Positions 52,609 to 63,051 of a stretch of 64,000 nt of DNA are shown one piece after another. How positions within the stretch are numbered: position 1 is the stretch's first letter; each line of letters begins with the position of its first letter. The notes under the pieces are model-generated. The model had not been told where the DNA came from. It saw only the letters and a program-made list of their open reading frames with translations, and made no database searches. The DNA is from Pythium myriotylum (taxonomy: Eukaryota > Oomycota > Peronosporomycetes > Pythiales > Pythiaceae): assembly GCA_023091665.1 (NCBI GenBank), contig JALJCQ010000017.1, positions 992,001 to 1,056,000 on the forward strand, given 5' to 3'. The translations under genes and the position numbers were made by a program.

Positions 52609-53112
52609 CTAGGCGCGGTGAGCCTTGGACAAAAGTTCTTCAGAGTCTTCTTCATCTTCAGGCTCAGGGAGATCCATTCTCGTTGGATACAGAAGAGCGG
52701 TCGAGAGGAAGATAACCGCAGATATGAAAATACACGCCGTTGCTGTCTCCAAGAGATCGCAGTTGATAGCGTCGCCGTAGCGGTCGCATATCGACACGTA
52801 GTCCGACGATACGAGCACCGCACCAGCCAGCACGAGGACCCCAGCAAAACCAACGTCCACATACCGCTTAGTTTGCTGTCGTAGAGAAGCCTGTTTCTTC
52901 GTCCGCATGGCTGTGATCAGTAGGTAGCAAGAGTAGAGCGAGGCGGAGTAGGTCGCGACGATGGCGATCGACGTCGCCAGACTGCCGAGCATGATCTCGT
53001 GGCCATGGCGAGTCTCGACGCGGAAGCAGAAGAACAGCGAGAGCAGCGCTGCCAGCGAGCTAGCGAACTGGAAGACACGGAGAGCGAAGCGACCGCGAGC
53101 GAAGCACTGCAT
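52609..53112 (-). CDS. MARVEL-like tetraspan protein 3
   Basis: This 167-residue protein has four hydrophobic helices and the signature SSDYVSIC with a second Cys after eight residues (INC, where relatives have LRC). The basic N-terminus (MQCFARGRFALR) precedes helix 1. A positively charged stretch between helices 2 and 3 (RTKKQASLRQQTKR) suggests a cytosolic loop, placing the Cys-containing loop outside. The tail is strongly acidic (EPEDEEDSEELL). The ATG at 53112 is the first in frame. Confidence 0.8.
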   Translation of the reverse strand: MQCFARGRFALRVFQFASSLAALLSLFFCFRVETRHGHEIMLGSLATSIAIVATYSASLYSCYLLITAMRTKKQASLRQQTKRYVDVGFAGVLVLAGAVLVSSDYVSICDRYGDAINCDLLETATACIFISAVIFLSTALLYPTRMDLPEPEDEEDSEELLSKAHRA

Positions 53113-53428
53113 GGAGAGACGAAGAATGATAAGCAACTGCTCCGGAGAACGGCGAGAATCCACGAAAGTCTCACATGTCGCGGAGAGTGACACACTGGGC
53201 TTGAATCAGTGCTCTCCGTGAAGGTCATGCTCGACGAGGAGAATCGGACTGACGAGTCAATCAGCCTCGCGTGATGACCTGATCGACTTGCTCGATCCAG
53301 CGTTTGAGCAGCTGCAGCAAGGAGTTCTCCGTGTTCAAGTGGTCGTCAGAGATCGAGTCAAACGTTAGCGAGTTTCATACTAAACTGCTTATATTAGTAG
53401 AACACTTGAACACTGTTGAAGGCACTTC
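53113..53428. other. Intergenic between tetraspan genes
   Basis: About 315 bp, no supported gene; upstream of tetraspan 3 and downstream of tetraspan 4. Confidence 0.5.
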
Positions 53429-53923
53429 TTACGCGTGTGCGAGCTCCTCCGTGGAGACGAAAGCGTCCGTTGGGGCTTCGCTGTCGCCACCCGACTGCAG
53501 CAGCGCCGACACAAAGTACAATCCGGCCGAGATGAACGTGAAGACCACGCCGGCCTTGATGGCACCGCAGCGCACGGCGCCCTGGTAGAACTCATCGCAC
53601 TGAGACACCAAGTTGTTGGTCACCAACATGATCCCAGCCACGACCAACACGAGCGAGATCACGAGGTCCCACACAGTTCTGGCCTTGGCGGAGACAGCAC
53701 TCACGACCTGAGCCTTCTCGACGGCGACGAGCTGGTAGAACGCGTAGAGCAAGGACGTGTGGGCCACGAGCATGGCGAACGTGAGGGTCTTGCCTCCGAT
53801 CATGATCTTGTAGCCGTAAAGGGATTCGCTGATGGTGCTGCTGGCGATCGTGGCGACAGCAACGACCGAGGCGATGAGCTGGAGGACGCGAAGCGACTGG
53901 CGAGCGGACGATGAGGCAGCCAT
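53429..53923 (-). CDS. MARVEL-like tetraspan protein 4
   Basis: This 164-residue protein begins MAASSSARQSLRVLQLIASV and has four hydrophobic helices. The loop signature is NNLVSQC, then a second Cys nine residues later (VRC). It is the closest relative of tetraspan 5, with which it is head-to-head (496 bp between starts); both share SSSAR and LQLIASVVA in helix 1. The ATG at 53923 directly precedes that shared block. The frame is open further up to 54121, but that part has no counterpart. Confidence 0.83.
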   Translation of the reverse strand: MAASSSARQSLRVLQLIASVVAVATIASSTISESLYGYKIMIGGKTLTFAMLVAHTSLLYAFYQLVAVEKAQVVSAVSAKARTVWDLVISLVLVVAGIMLVTNNLVSQCDEFYQGAVRCGAIKAGVVFTFISAGLYFVSALLQSGGDSEAPTDAFVSTEELAHA

Positions 53924-54419
53924 GATGGATCTTGGAATGTGAGGGCTTCGTGGGAAGAAGAGTTGTGTGGGGGAATGGCGTCCTCGTTCTCCTGTCCAGG
54001 ACGTCGAGATTTGAGTGGGTACGACTCTCGCAGAGTTGAAGACTGCAGCCATCGACGAGTCTTCTCCTGGATGCCACCCAGTTCTCCCAATGTCCAGTCT
54101 GGAGGAGTGTGACAGTCGCACCCACCAAGTGATCTATCTCGATTTGGAAGACCCGTATAATATCGATTATAACATTTCTACGATATTATAGAGGTGTTAT
54201 TGGGAATTAAATCTATACAAATGCTTTGATACTTGGCATTTTTGCTCTCACATATTTAGTTTTGGAGTGTGTTGAAAAATTTGCTGAAGAGACCAATTGA
54301 CTGGGTGTTCAAGTCCCACACACACCGCCGTTCTCGACGTCACTTTGTCCACAGCTCACGCAGATCTCCACCTCTGTCCGCACAACTAATCTTCCCACCA
54401 AGAGCATACATCGTCGACC
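53924..54419. promoter_or_regulatory. Divergent promoter region, tetraspan 4 and 5
   Basis: 496 bp between two head-to-head, closely related genes. The middle is AT-rich, with an inverted repeat of ATAATATCG and CGATATTAT around 54157-54188, which could be a binding site shared by both promoters or a chance hairpin. Confidence 0.4.
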
Positions 54420-54944
54420 ATGAAGCTCTCGTCCTCTGCCCGCGTGTTCCTCCGAGGCCTCCAGCTCATCGCGTCGGTCGTGGCGCTCGGTACCATCGCT
54501 GGCAGCTTCATCACCATTACGAATTACGACCGAAGCCTCATCCTCGGCAGCGAGGCCACCAACCTCGGCATGCTCTCGGCCTACACGGCCGTGCTCTACG
54601 CGCTCTACCAGACCACAGCTGAGGCCACGTCGCTCGTGCCTGCGTTCACTCGCAAGGCCGGAGCCTCCTTGGACTTCATCACGGCGGTGCTGCTTCTGAT
54701 CGCAGGCATCACCCTCGCGACGGCCGAGTACGTGACCAGCTGCACCGACATGTACCAAGAATTCTTGCGCTGCGGCACGCTCAAGACTGGCATGGCGTTC
54801 GTGTTCGTCTCGTGCGTCTTGTTCATCCTGACAGCAGTGCTGAACGCGCCCGACGTGGGCGAAGACCGCGAGGACATCGCCGGGTTCGTGGAGCAGTCGA
54901 CTCCAAAGGGATCCACGACAACGGACGTCTCGTGTCAGGTGTAG
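54420..54944 (+). CDS. MARVEL-like tetraspan protein 5
   Basis: This 174-residue protein has four hydrophobic helices (about 12-34, 46-64, 80-98 and 122-144). The loop signature TAEYVTSC is followed after nine residues by a second Cys (LRC). The tail is acidic then Ser/Thr-rich. It is the only plus-strand member and pairs head-to-head with tetraspan 4. The ATG at 54420 follows the context TCGACC. Function is unknown; family resemblance suggests a membrane-organising protein. Confidence 0.83.
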   Translation: MKLSSSARVFLRGLQLIASVVALGTIAGSFITITNYDRSLILGSEATNLGMLSAYTAVLYALYQTTAEATSLVPAFTRKAGASLDFITAVLLLIAGITLATAEYVTSCTDMYQEFLRCGTLKTGMAFVFVSCVLFILTAVLNAPDVGEDREDIAGFVEQSTPKGSTTTDVSCQV

Positions 54945-55870
54945 TTCGGACGCCTGGAGTATTTGCAATATTACACAACCGTGAGCACTACACGCTTTGA
55001 GATTCCTCTGCCTATGGCCACAAACTAGATCTACTCAGAATCCTACGGTAACGAGCCGTCCGTCAGAGCGACAGCAATGCCCAGAGTCTAGACTAGGGAT
55101 TCTGTGCTCGCCATTGGGATGTGCCCGCCCTTGCCAACTCATCTCCTCGAGCAGGACATTCATCATGAATGTCCTGCATGGATGATTCACGAACAGCATC
55201 CCAACAGCCCAGAGCTGAGGAACCCCCCCCCCCCCATAATCATCCAACCTCGCACGCAAGCACGAGCTCCTTCTCCTCTTCTCCGTGTGACGCCACATCC
55301 TCTCTCTCCACCCACGCTCTCTTCCCTCTTCCTCCCATCCTCACCACGCAGCTCTTGCCCTCTCCACGAACGTACGTGTAGCTCCCTCTGCACCTTTTCA
55401 GCTCGCCGCCTCCACCAACCAGCTTCGTCAACACGCTCGACTCGGATCGTCTCCGCCAGCAGTTCTGACTCCTGAGCCAAGGGAGTCAGCTCCACGGACG
55501 CGTCCCTCGGCCCCGTGGCATCCTCCCACCAACTGGTGCTTGGATGTCTCGCACTGCGACGACTACCACGATCTGGTTTTGTTTGCTAGACGAGCTCGGC
55601 GCACTGCGATCGTCGCGTTGTGACAATGGCTTGAGATCTTGGAGGCGTGGCTACACGTAGACGTGGCATCGCGAAGAAAGGCCCCTTGCTCGCATCTTCT
55701 CTCGTCTGATCAAACAAGACCACGCGAGATAGGGGGACTGACTGCTTTGGTATGACACGAGCGCTCCGCTGTACCGGCAAATGGCGAGAGCCCATACAAC
55801 CCCACGAGCACGCAACGAACGGACGAAAGGATATGATTTGATATAAGGCCACGCAGTCTGTCTGTCTTGC
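54945..55870. other. Intergenic with palindrome and C-run
   Basis: About 925 bp without a supported gene. It contains the perfect palindrome at 55151-55177 and a run of 13 C (55223-55235), followed by a pyrimidine-rich stretch. Long frames here follow composition. Confidence 0.5.
55151..55177. repeat. Perfect palindrome, 13-bp arms
   Basis: GCAGGACATTCAT (55151-55163) and its complement (55165-55177) surround a single C. It lies in non-coding DNA between tetraspan 5 and 6. Confidence 0.8.
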
Positions 55871-56455
55871 TTACACCTTGGTCGAGATGGTCGGGTCGGC
55901 GCCGCCCATGGGCGAGAGCGCGGCCGTGGGCGTCGACTCTTGCACGTAGGGCGTCGGGTCGTTCTCGCCGGCCTCGAGGTCGTTGCCCCGCAGCGGCGAC
56001 AGGCGGCCGATGAAGTTGAGCACGGCCGTGCAGAGGAAAGCGCCGCAGGCGATGAAGACAAAGACCGCGCCGGTCTTGAGGTTGTTGCAGCGCAGCGAGT
56101 AGCCGTACGAGTCGCAGTGGTGCACGTAGTCGGACGTGGCGAAGACGATGCCGCAGATGAGCAGCAGCAGCGCGAGCACGCCGTCGACGGCCACGGCCTG
56201 GAGGCGCTCGGTGCGCGGCACGCGGCGCAGCACTTCGACGACCACGAGCTGGTAGAACGAGTAGAGCAGCGTCGTGTACGTGAGCAGGAGCGTGAAGTTG
56301 AACGAGTGGGAGCCCAGCTGCGACGAGAGATCGAACGACTTGATGCGCCGGAAGCCCGCGACGGACGTGGAGAGCGCGATGAGCGAGCTCACGAACTGCA
56401 GCGCGAGGAGCCCGAGGCGCAGCGACGTGGGGAGGTCGAGGTGGAGCGTCGGCAT
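55871..56455 (-). CDS. MARVEL-like tetraspan protein 6
   Basis: This 194-residue protein starts MPTLHLDLPTSLRLGLLALQF and has four hydrophobic helices. The loop has TSDYVHHC followed eight residues later by a second Cys (LRC). The tail contains EAGEND and Pro/Ser/Thr residues. It is the most GC-rich copy. The ATG at 56455 aligns with the start of helix 1 in the other members; the frame is open upstream to 56923 without any similarity. It is separated from the other five by about 900 bp. Confidence 0.82.
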   Translation of the reverse strand: MPTLHLDLPTSLRLGLLALQFVSSLIALSTSVAGFRRIKSFDLSSQLGSHSFNFTLLLTYTTLLYSFYQLVVVEVLRRVPRTERLQAVAVDGVLALLLLICGIVFATSDYVHHCDSYGYSLRCNNLKTGAVFVFIACGAFLCTAVLNFIGRLSPLRGNDLEAGENDPTPYVQESTPTAALSPMGGADPTISTKV

Positions 56456-57839
56456 GGTGTGGAGCTGGTGAGGAGGTCTTTTGGGATCTGGAGCGGAGAT
56501 TGGAGAATGATCTTTGCTGGAGGAGCGGAGAGCAAGGGGAGGAGCGAGGGGACGGCGGAGAGCAGCCGCCGGACCGTTCTTCCGCGAGACAGACGGCACA
56601 GAAAGTGTAGGTTGGAACGTTTTTTTTTTTTTTTTCTCTCGTGCGGACTGAACACGAGAGTGTTGGTAGATCGCCAAAGGAGGTTTTTGTGGGCCGGTGG
56701 GTCCAGATGGCCAACGGGCAGGATGACGGCGGGAGCCATCTGCGACATGTGGCCACGTGAGGTTTTTTTTAGTGTCACATCGCGTAATCTGCGCTCGGAT
56801 CCGGGAAACGAAAACAAAACACCAACAAAAAAAAGCGTTCTTTGGAACAATCCATGGATTGCCGCTGCAAAGACCATGGCGGATATAATTATCGTAATGC
56901 AGTACGCGACAGCTCTCTGTCAACAGAGACGTATCGTTGAAGTTTGAACCAACCTGAATTGTAGATTCGAACGTTGGAAGATCGGTCGGGCTCTCCTGAG
57001 CTCCTCTCCATTCCTCTCCATTGCTCTCCCTCTTGCTTGCGTGTTCGACGTGGGTCTCTCACAATTGCAATTGCTGTCGCGTTTGCGACTGGACACGCGC
57101 AGCCGACGAGCCACAACTCGGCTTCAAGCTCTGGTCGCGGGAGATGCGTTCTTTCTCAGGCGTCGCTTCAAGTGGGCGGGCTCTCGGGAGCATCGCGTTG
57201 GACTCGGCAGATTCCGTCGACGATGATGATGATGATGATGACCGTGAGTGTGATTGCTGGTGTGGCCGGGTGTCGGGTTCTCGACGGGGTATGCACACAC
57301 CCACAGGTGGTGAGGTGACTCCACTGACGAAAGTGGAGTCCAGGCAAAAAGGGCCGATGGGTTCGCCTACTGAACCTTCACTTTCGCCACCCATGGTCGG
57401 TCGTCGTGACGCAGTGATGACCACAGCCGCTACCGGACCAGAACGCCCGTCATCACTTGCACTGGTCGCCATCCGAGAGAAGCTCGTGAGGAGCTCTCGA
57501 GCTCGAGCATGAGACCGGCCCACGGTATCGCATATTGGTCCTGAGCAAGGCCGTAGACGCACCGCTTTATCGAAGCACTTGTCCATGCGACCCAGGGAGA
57601 CAATCATGCGCGGGAGGACGCAGCTGAAGAGAGGAAGAAGGCGCGCGAGCGTTTGGCATGGGTCGGACAACCGAGCCGTTCATGGCGGAAGCCGTACTTA
57701 GGAGAAACACCAAAATGAACCCATGGCGTTCCATCAAGATCGGATGGGAGGAAAGGCAAGCATGAAAGATATCAACTGGCCATCTTCCGCCGCTCGAGAC
57801 TGAGGAGCAGGGAGATTTATCTTTTTCTCAGCCGAGATG
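56456..57839. other. Intergenic, low-complexity
   Basis: No supported gene. The stretch includes a 16-T run (56620-56635) and a GAT microsatellite at 57219-57242. A 203-codon minus-strand frame (57059-57670) is Ser/Arg-rich with no conserved motif, so I leave it out. Confidence 0.45.
57219..57242. repeat. GAT microsatellite
   Basis: About seven GAT units with one GAC at each end. Useful only as a variable marker. Confidence 0.85.
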
Positions 57840-59702
57840 CTTGACATATCTGTGTGCATCATCAAGGATCGACGTGGAGAGATTTGGAGTGAACCCAGTA
57901 ATTCCATTAAATCCGGTTGGGTTGAACCTGGCCCAGTTCCTCGCGAGCCTCTTCCTTCGCGTGAGGCATGGGCAACTCTCTCGTCTGAGCAGCCAGTCGA
58001 GACTTTCGGCAATCGAGAGGCATGTGGGCTCGCGATCGTGGGAAAGGATGCCTCGTGGATCTCACGGCCACGTTCGCCGACTTCGACGATGATCCCCTCA
58101 CCAGGAAGCCTCGCATCGAGTGGATCGACTTGTGCTTCTCTCGCTTGCAATGTGTGAGTTGACAATGCGCTCGTGCACACGCAGGTAAACAAAGATGGTG
58201 ACATGGATCACCTCTCAGAGTTGACGGGTTTTGTGGAGCAGTAGAAGGGAAGTTTGAGGAGCGGTACTGGGTACTTCCACACTTCCATCTAGAATCCGCT
58301 TGTTACATTGGCCCTAGACGTGCCTATTGAAAGCAATTCGACGATGCTGAAGCCACATGGCTTGGCTACGCCATGTTCCACCCCGACGTCGAATAAAAAA
58401 GTGGATCTTGAGGTATTGTCACACTCAAGCGTGGAGGCCCTCAAGCGAATGTCGAATGTCGAGGCCCTCAAGCGAATGTCGATTGGAAACAACCTACTGA
58501 TTGAGTCATGTGGCTCAGCGATACCTTCCAAAACCGGCTACCACCAAATCAAGCTGCGACCAGGTGCTCGTGCTTGCTCGGTCATTGATAGTGAGCTCGA
58601 TCCCTCCTCAGGTGCCGTCGCTGGAAACGAACGTCTAGTACCTACGTCGGGTATCTATGCCCTATCCTTGCTTTCCGACGAGCACCAGGTCGAGTTTTTT
58701 TTTTTCGACCACGATTTTTCAACCATGTTGTTTGGATCACATCGTGTGAGCCAACTGACGAGGAGGATCTTCTCGAGCAGATCGTGTCCATACATGGGGT
58801 TGCATACGCCAGCCGAGTCGATATCCTCGACAGAAGGACTCTGACCTGAGTCGCGCATGCTTGAAGCGACTCCGATTGGGCTCGGCCGACTATTTTTTCA
58901 ACTCAAGTGGCGATCTGCCTGATGAAAAACGATCGACATTTCTCGATTTCATGTCGTTGATCGGAAGTGACCTAGCCGAACTTGTTGTTTCCGGGCCAGA
59001 CACGTACATCAGCACTACAAGGATGGTAGCACTTCTTCAAACCTGTCCAAGTCGGGAGATCCTAAGTGTTGAGCACCATGGCACCTGCTGGTCGGAAGAC
59101 GAGTGGATTCAGCAGATACCCGAGCATCCGCTCCTGAAAACCCAGATTCTGACAACTTCTCAAGCCGATCTAACGAATAGTGCAGCTAAATTGATTGACG
59201 ACCGTGACCTTCCGTTCAACTCAGGAATTATTCAGGGCTAACCGCAATGCATTCCTTCACAATCTTACACAGTATCCCAGGCTACAAAATGCTACAATTG
59301 ACTCGACTTCGTTCGAGTGGGTTTTTACTCGTAAACGTCGTCGCGATTATCATCTTTCATTTGCGGCCTAAACGTCGCACAAGTCATTATCATTTTCGAA
59401 TCTCTTCCCCCCAAGAATCGACGTGAATGATGAAGTTGGCACGTGCAGAGAATCTCTCGCAACTCTGGACGCTTGCGAATACAGGCGCTATAAGGTTAAT
59501 CCTCCAAAGTGTGTTCGCACTACGGCAAACTTACCCTTTCAACATCTTCCTGGGTATGAGAATGAAGAGCCTACTGCCTGGCAAACGGTATAAACCCAAC
59601 ATTGGATTGGGGCTGGTGGCGTCTGCGAGGGAAAGGAACAAGGCCATCAACTCTGACTTTCAGAAACGAGTCCAATCAATGCATTCTACGTTCAGCGCCT
59701 AG
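57840..59702 (+). pseudogene. Possible decayed gene, LRR-like fragments
   Basis: Several plus-strand pieces in different frames look protein-like: FADFDDDPLTRKPRIEWI near 58070-58125, a 178-codon frame at 58308-58844, a piece at 58861-59241 with LKRLRLGSADYFF and SDLAELVVSG, and one at 59427-59702 with PFNIFLGMRMKSL. The spacing of Leu in the third piece resembles irregular leucine-rich repeats. Stops and frame changes separate the pieces, so I read this as a decayed gene and not as several small genes. A 27-bp direct duplication (58434-58487) doubles VEALKRMS. Low confidence; short introns could explain some breaks. Confidence 0.35.
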
Positions 59703-59705
59703 GTG

Positions 59706-61406
59706 CTACATGCGTCTCAGCACGTGTGTGTTATGGGTTGCGTTGTTGTCTCGGCGGGCGCCAGCTGCACGGTACTGTCGAGCAAAGGAAATCACGTCAC
59801 ATAATGCGTTCATCAGCCACTCGCGGTGCAACCCGCTCTTGAGTTGCAAATCTAGTGTTCGCAACGGAGTCACCAGCGACAGACAGCTATCCAGCGTCGC
59901 AGTCTGAGAAAATTTCTTGACGGCTTTCTTCATACCCGCGCTCAACTCGCTCTCCTTACTGTCAGCATCGTAGCAGTGAATCTCGATCGTATCGACTTCC
60001 AAACTCTCCGAACTGCGGTCGCCGTTCTTGCGAATCCAGTGGAGCTTGGTGGGCTGCCCAGGGTCGTAGTATAGCCTCGTGCAGTGCGGCTTGCCCAGAC
60101 GACCGTATTTCGTCACCTGCGTCTCGTTGATCACGTTCGTCGCGAGGCTCAATTGCATCGTCAACCGCTGCTTCTTTATCACGATCTGCTTCTGCTTCTT
60201 AACCTGTGCGTTGATCTCAAACTGGACTTGGCTGCTGAGCTGATTGAGTTGCGGATACAGGTCCTCCTTCGTCATATCCTTCTTCGTGTAGGCTGCCAAT
60301 AAATCCTTTAGGTGTGTCTTCGCCCACGGGAAGTCGTTCATCACGCTCTTGACGTAGCGTAATTGGCGTAGCATCACACCGTGTTGGTGAGGCCCGAGCT
60401 GGATATTGAATGGGATCCGTACTTGGCGGTCGCTCCATTGCCAGACAAGGAAGCGTGACGGTCTCTTGGAGATCACGAGCTCGGGGATGCCGTCGGACTT
60501 GCGTTCCCTCACTTGCAAGACCATTTGCGAAGAAGAGGTCGATGACGTCGGTGGTGAAACTACTGCACTCGCTGCGAGAGGACTCGCTGACGCCGAGCGA
60601 GGCAGTGGAGGCAACGACGACACGAGGTTCTTGTTCGAAAGCGGTGACCTCGACCCCACGCCACTATGGTGTGCCACGCACGCGCTTGTGGACTTGCGGC
60701 GAGCGTGATAGCGGGTCATCTTGACTGGCGACAACGCGGCGGGCGCCGAAAGCGGAGGAGTGGACGACTTGCTGGTTCCTTTCGTTAAACTGAACGACTT
60801 TCGACGCAGTGGCAGCGTCGTGCTCATCACCGCGGCCGTGGAGCTGAACCGGCGTCGCTGCGAGGCCACGCTGCTGCTGCTGCGCGGGCCGGACAGGGCG
60901 GCTCGTTGGTTCTCATCTTCAAGCACGAGCTTCAGCAGCTCGGCGTCCGGGAACTGGAACTTGTGTCTCGATCTCTTGCCGTCGCTCTTGGGCGCTGAGC
61001 TCGCGAGGCCTTTCTCCGAGCTGCAGCTGCTGCCTCGCGGCGGCCGCGGCTCCGTGATGCCTCGCTTGTTGGCGTCGCTCGCAGGCACCGAGAGCACGGC
61101 CGGCAGCGGCTTCGCGACGGGTCGAATGAGCGGTGGCAGCTCCGTCTTGAGCACGGGCGGCTGCTTGGCGAGCTGTGGCGCGACGTCCTCGCGGTCATTT
61201 TCCTGGCGCTCGGTCTCGTCCAAGCCCTCGGGGTCCTCGTCGTCGTCGTCTTCGGTCTGATTGGACGTGTAGGACTTGGCGTCGTCGCTGTCGCTGTCGC
61301 TCCACTCGTCCTCGTCGTTCTGCTGCTTGGGCTTGTCGTCCGCGAGCGCCGGGCTCCGGACGCGCTGCGGCGCGCGCGCCGAGGCCTCTTTCGCGCGCAG
61401 CTCCAT
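59706..61406 (-). CDS. PH-like domain protein
   Basis: This single-exon protein of 566 residues has a disordered N-terminal half: acidic (DEDEWSDSDSDDAK, DDDDEDPEG), then Ser/Pro/Arg-rich to about residue 290. A folded region starts near residue 300 (RKSDGIPELVISKRPSRFLVW). A helical part with QIVIKKQRLTMQLSL runs near 395-420, then a pleckstrin-homology-like domain (about 430-550) with TKYGRLGKPHCTRLYYD, TKLHWIR and a closing helix HREWLMNALCDVI. The pattern KYGR-GKPH plus a Trp in the last helix fits PH domains that bind phosphoinositides or proteins at membranes. The partner is unknown. The ATG at 61406 is the first in frame. Confidence 0.8.
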   Translation of the reverse strand: MELRAKEASARAPQRVRSPALADDKPKQQNDEDEWSDSDSDDAKSYTSNQTEDDDDEDPEGLDETERQENDREDVAPQLAKQPPVLKTELPPLIRPVAKPLPAVLSVPASDANKRGITEPRPPRGSSCSSEKGLASSAPKSDGKRSRHKFQFPDAELLKLVLEDENQRAALSGPRSSSSVASQRRRFSSTAAVMSTTLPLRRKSFSLTKGTSKSSTPPLSAPAALSPVKMTRYHARRKSTSACVAHHSGVGSRSPLSNKNLVSSLPPLPRSASASPLAASAVVSPPTSSTSSSQMVLQVRERKSDGIPELVISKRPSRFLVWQWSDRQVRIPFNIQLGPHQHGVMLRQLRYVKSVMNDFPWAKTHLKDLLAAYTKKDMTKEDLYPQLNQLSSQVQFEINAQVKKQKQIVIKKQRLTMQLSLATNVINETQVTKYGRLGKPHCTRLYYDPGQPTKLHWIRKNGDRSSESLEVDTIEIHCYDADSKESELSAGMKKAVKKFSQTATLDSCLSLVTPLRTLDLQLKSGLHREWLMNALCDVISFARQYRAAGARRDNNATHNTHVLRRM

Positions 61407-62071
61407 GGCGAGTGAGAGGCGCTGGGCAGAGCACGAACTGAGCGCGAGGCGGAGGAGGAGGAGGAGAAGAGGCCGATCCGATCCACACGCGATCGAGTCC
61501 GTTTCCAGTCACAGAGGCCGCCGATTGGAAAATAGCGCGCCGCGTATTTCGAGCGAAACTGAACCCATTCGGCGCGCACAGTCGCAGACGGCACTCGGGT
61601 TTATGCGGCGCCGCCCACGGGAGAGAGCGCGAAGGCGGAGAAGCCCTCGAGAGCTTCCGTTCTCCGACTTCCATGGGCGGGCCAGTCTCTTGGGTCGCCG
61701 ATGATGGTGATTCCGGATGGTGATTGGCTATAATTGGTGGAGAACGGACTTTCCGCCAATGAAGACGCGAGAATAGTCAGCTAGGCTGTTGAGGAGAGCC
61801 CCTTGATGGGCGACGCCGGAGAGAACGACTTGACCGAGGCTTCTCGACGCTGGTGACGTCATGTTTCATAAGGAGACATGGTCTCTGACGTTCTGCAAGT
61901 TGAAGAGACATGGGAAGTCCCACAAACGCAGCTGAGGGGCTGAGGGGGCGTGCAGACAAGTGCGATTGGGATTCAACGAGTTACATCGGTCTGAGTCGAA
62001 ATGCAGCTCCGAGAATCGATCGTCGGAGTCTCTACTAGGTGGCTTGGGGGTACAACTACGATGGATCTCAT
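61407..62071. other. Intergenic, promoter of PH-like gene
   Basis: About 665 bp between the PH-like gene start and the MBF1 stop codon. No supported gene. A TATAATT near 61729 is the only suggestive element and I give it little weight. Confidence 0.45.
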
Positions 62072-62666
62072 TTAGGCCTCGACCTTCTTCTTGGGCTTGG
62101 CACCGCGTGGCAGCTTGCAGCCTAATGCTCGCTCCAGCTTGCTAATGATCTGGCCGTTCGGGATGGCCTTGCCCGACTCGTACTCGGCCACGATCTGCGG
62201 CTTCTCGTTGATGGCGGTCGCGAGCTGCTTCTGCGTCATCTTCTTATCGGCGCGCGCCTTCATCAGCGCCTGCGAGAGACTGCGGTCCACCTGGTTGTCT
62301 AGAAACACAAACCCCCCCCACGTGAGCCATCGCTTCAATACCACCCCCGTCGCCCAAGTCCACGTACGCTTGAAGTTGTCCGTGTCTTCCTCGAGCTTGC
62401 GCGCGTTCACGTTGGCGCCCGAGTGCGAGCTCTTGTTCGTGCCGGCGTTGTCTACAACGATCCCCCACATCCGCGTGAGCCTCCTCTCCTCTTCCCCTCT
62501 CCCCCTCTCACTCCATGAGCCATCAAAACTACGTACAGCGCGTCTCGGTCACGACGTTGCCCGTGCGGCGCGCCTGGTTGAGCACCGCCTCCTTGGAGAC
62601 GCCGCGCTGCGGGCCCTTGCTGCCCCATCCGGCCGTCGACCAGTCCTGACCCTGTGAGAAGCTCAT
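62072..62666 (-). CDS. MBF1: Multiprotein bridging factor 1
   Basis: Three exons, 62537-62666, 62368-62451 and 62072-62298 (introns 85 and 69 bp, GT-AG), give 146 residues, the normal size. MBF1 is a transcriptional coactivator that links DNA-bound regulators (such as bZIP proteins) to TBP, and in other organisms it also helps prevent ribosomal frameshifting. The N-terminus [15 protein letters not shown] is typical, as is [19 protein letters not shown]. The C-terminal helix-turn-helix is clear ([20 protein letters not shown], then [13 protein letters not shown]), and the Lys-rich tail ends KKKVEA. It is divergent from the SmG gene (385 bp between starts). It is of interest that the window also holds eight bZIP-like genes, but no link is shown. 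Confidence 0.95.
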
Positions 62667-63051
62667 TGTTGCCTTGGCGAGTTGGCGAGTTGGTAAGTTG
62701 GTCTGTTGGGAGAACGCCGACGCTCTCGTTCGGTCGCGCGCGGTTGGAATAGTGACGTCGGCGCGGACCGGCGGCCGCCAGTGGGCACCAACACCGACAC
62801 CAGAGACCATCACTCTCCACATACGTGGCAAAAAAGAAACCCAGGCACCAAACACGAAACGGGTTTTCTGTTGGTTTCAGAAACCTTCGAGAACTTATCA
62901 GGTTTCGAAGGTCATTCCAACAGAACAGTTTTTTGCGATTTGTGTTTCAAACAGTTGGGAAGAAGGTTGTGCGAAGGTAACCCAAGACGCGCGCCCAAAG
63001 GATTCGACGGGGCAACCTGCCGAGCAGCTACGGAATCGAAGGAAGCGGAAA
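62667..63051. promoter_or_regulatory. Divergent promoter region, MBF1 and SmG
   Basis: 385 bp shared by two divergent housekeeping genes. It starts with tandem TTGGCGAG/TTGGTAAG-like units near 62672-62700. No specific factor site can be named. Confidence 0.45.

Noticed and set aside
55223..55235. 13-C run, and the 16-T run at 56620-56635, as functional elements
   Set aside because: Simple homopolymers in non-coding DNA; length is probably variable or error-prone.
55940..56947. 335-codon plus-strand frame opposite tetraspan 6
   Set aside because: Glu/Arg/Val-rich shadow of a GC-rich membrane protein gene on the other strand.
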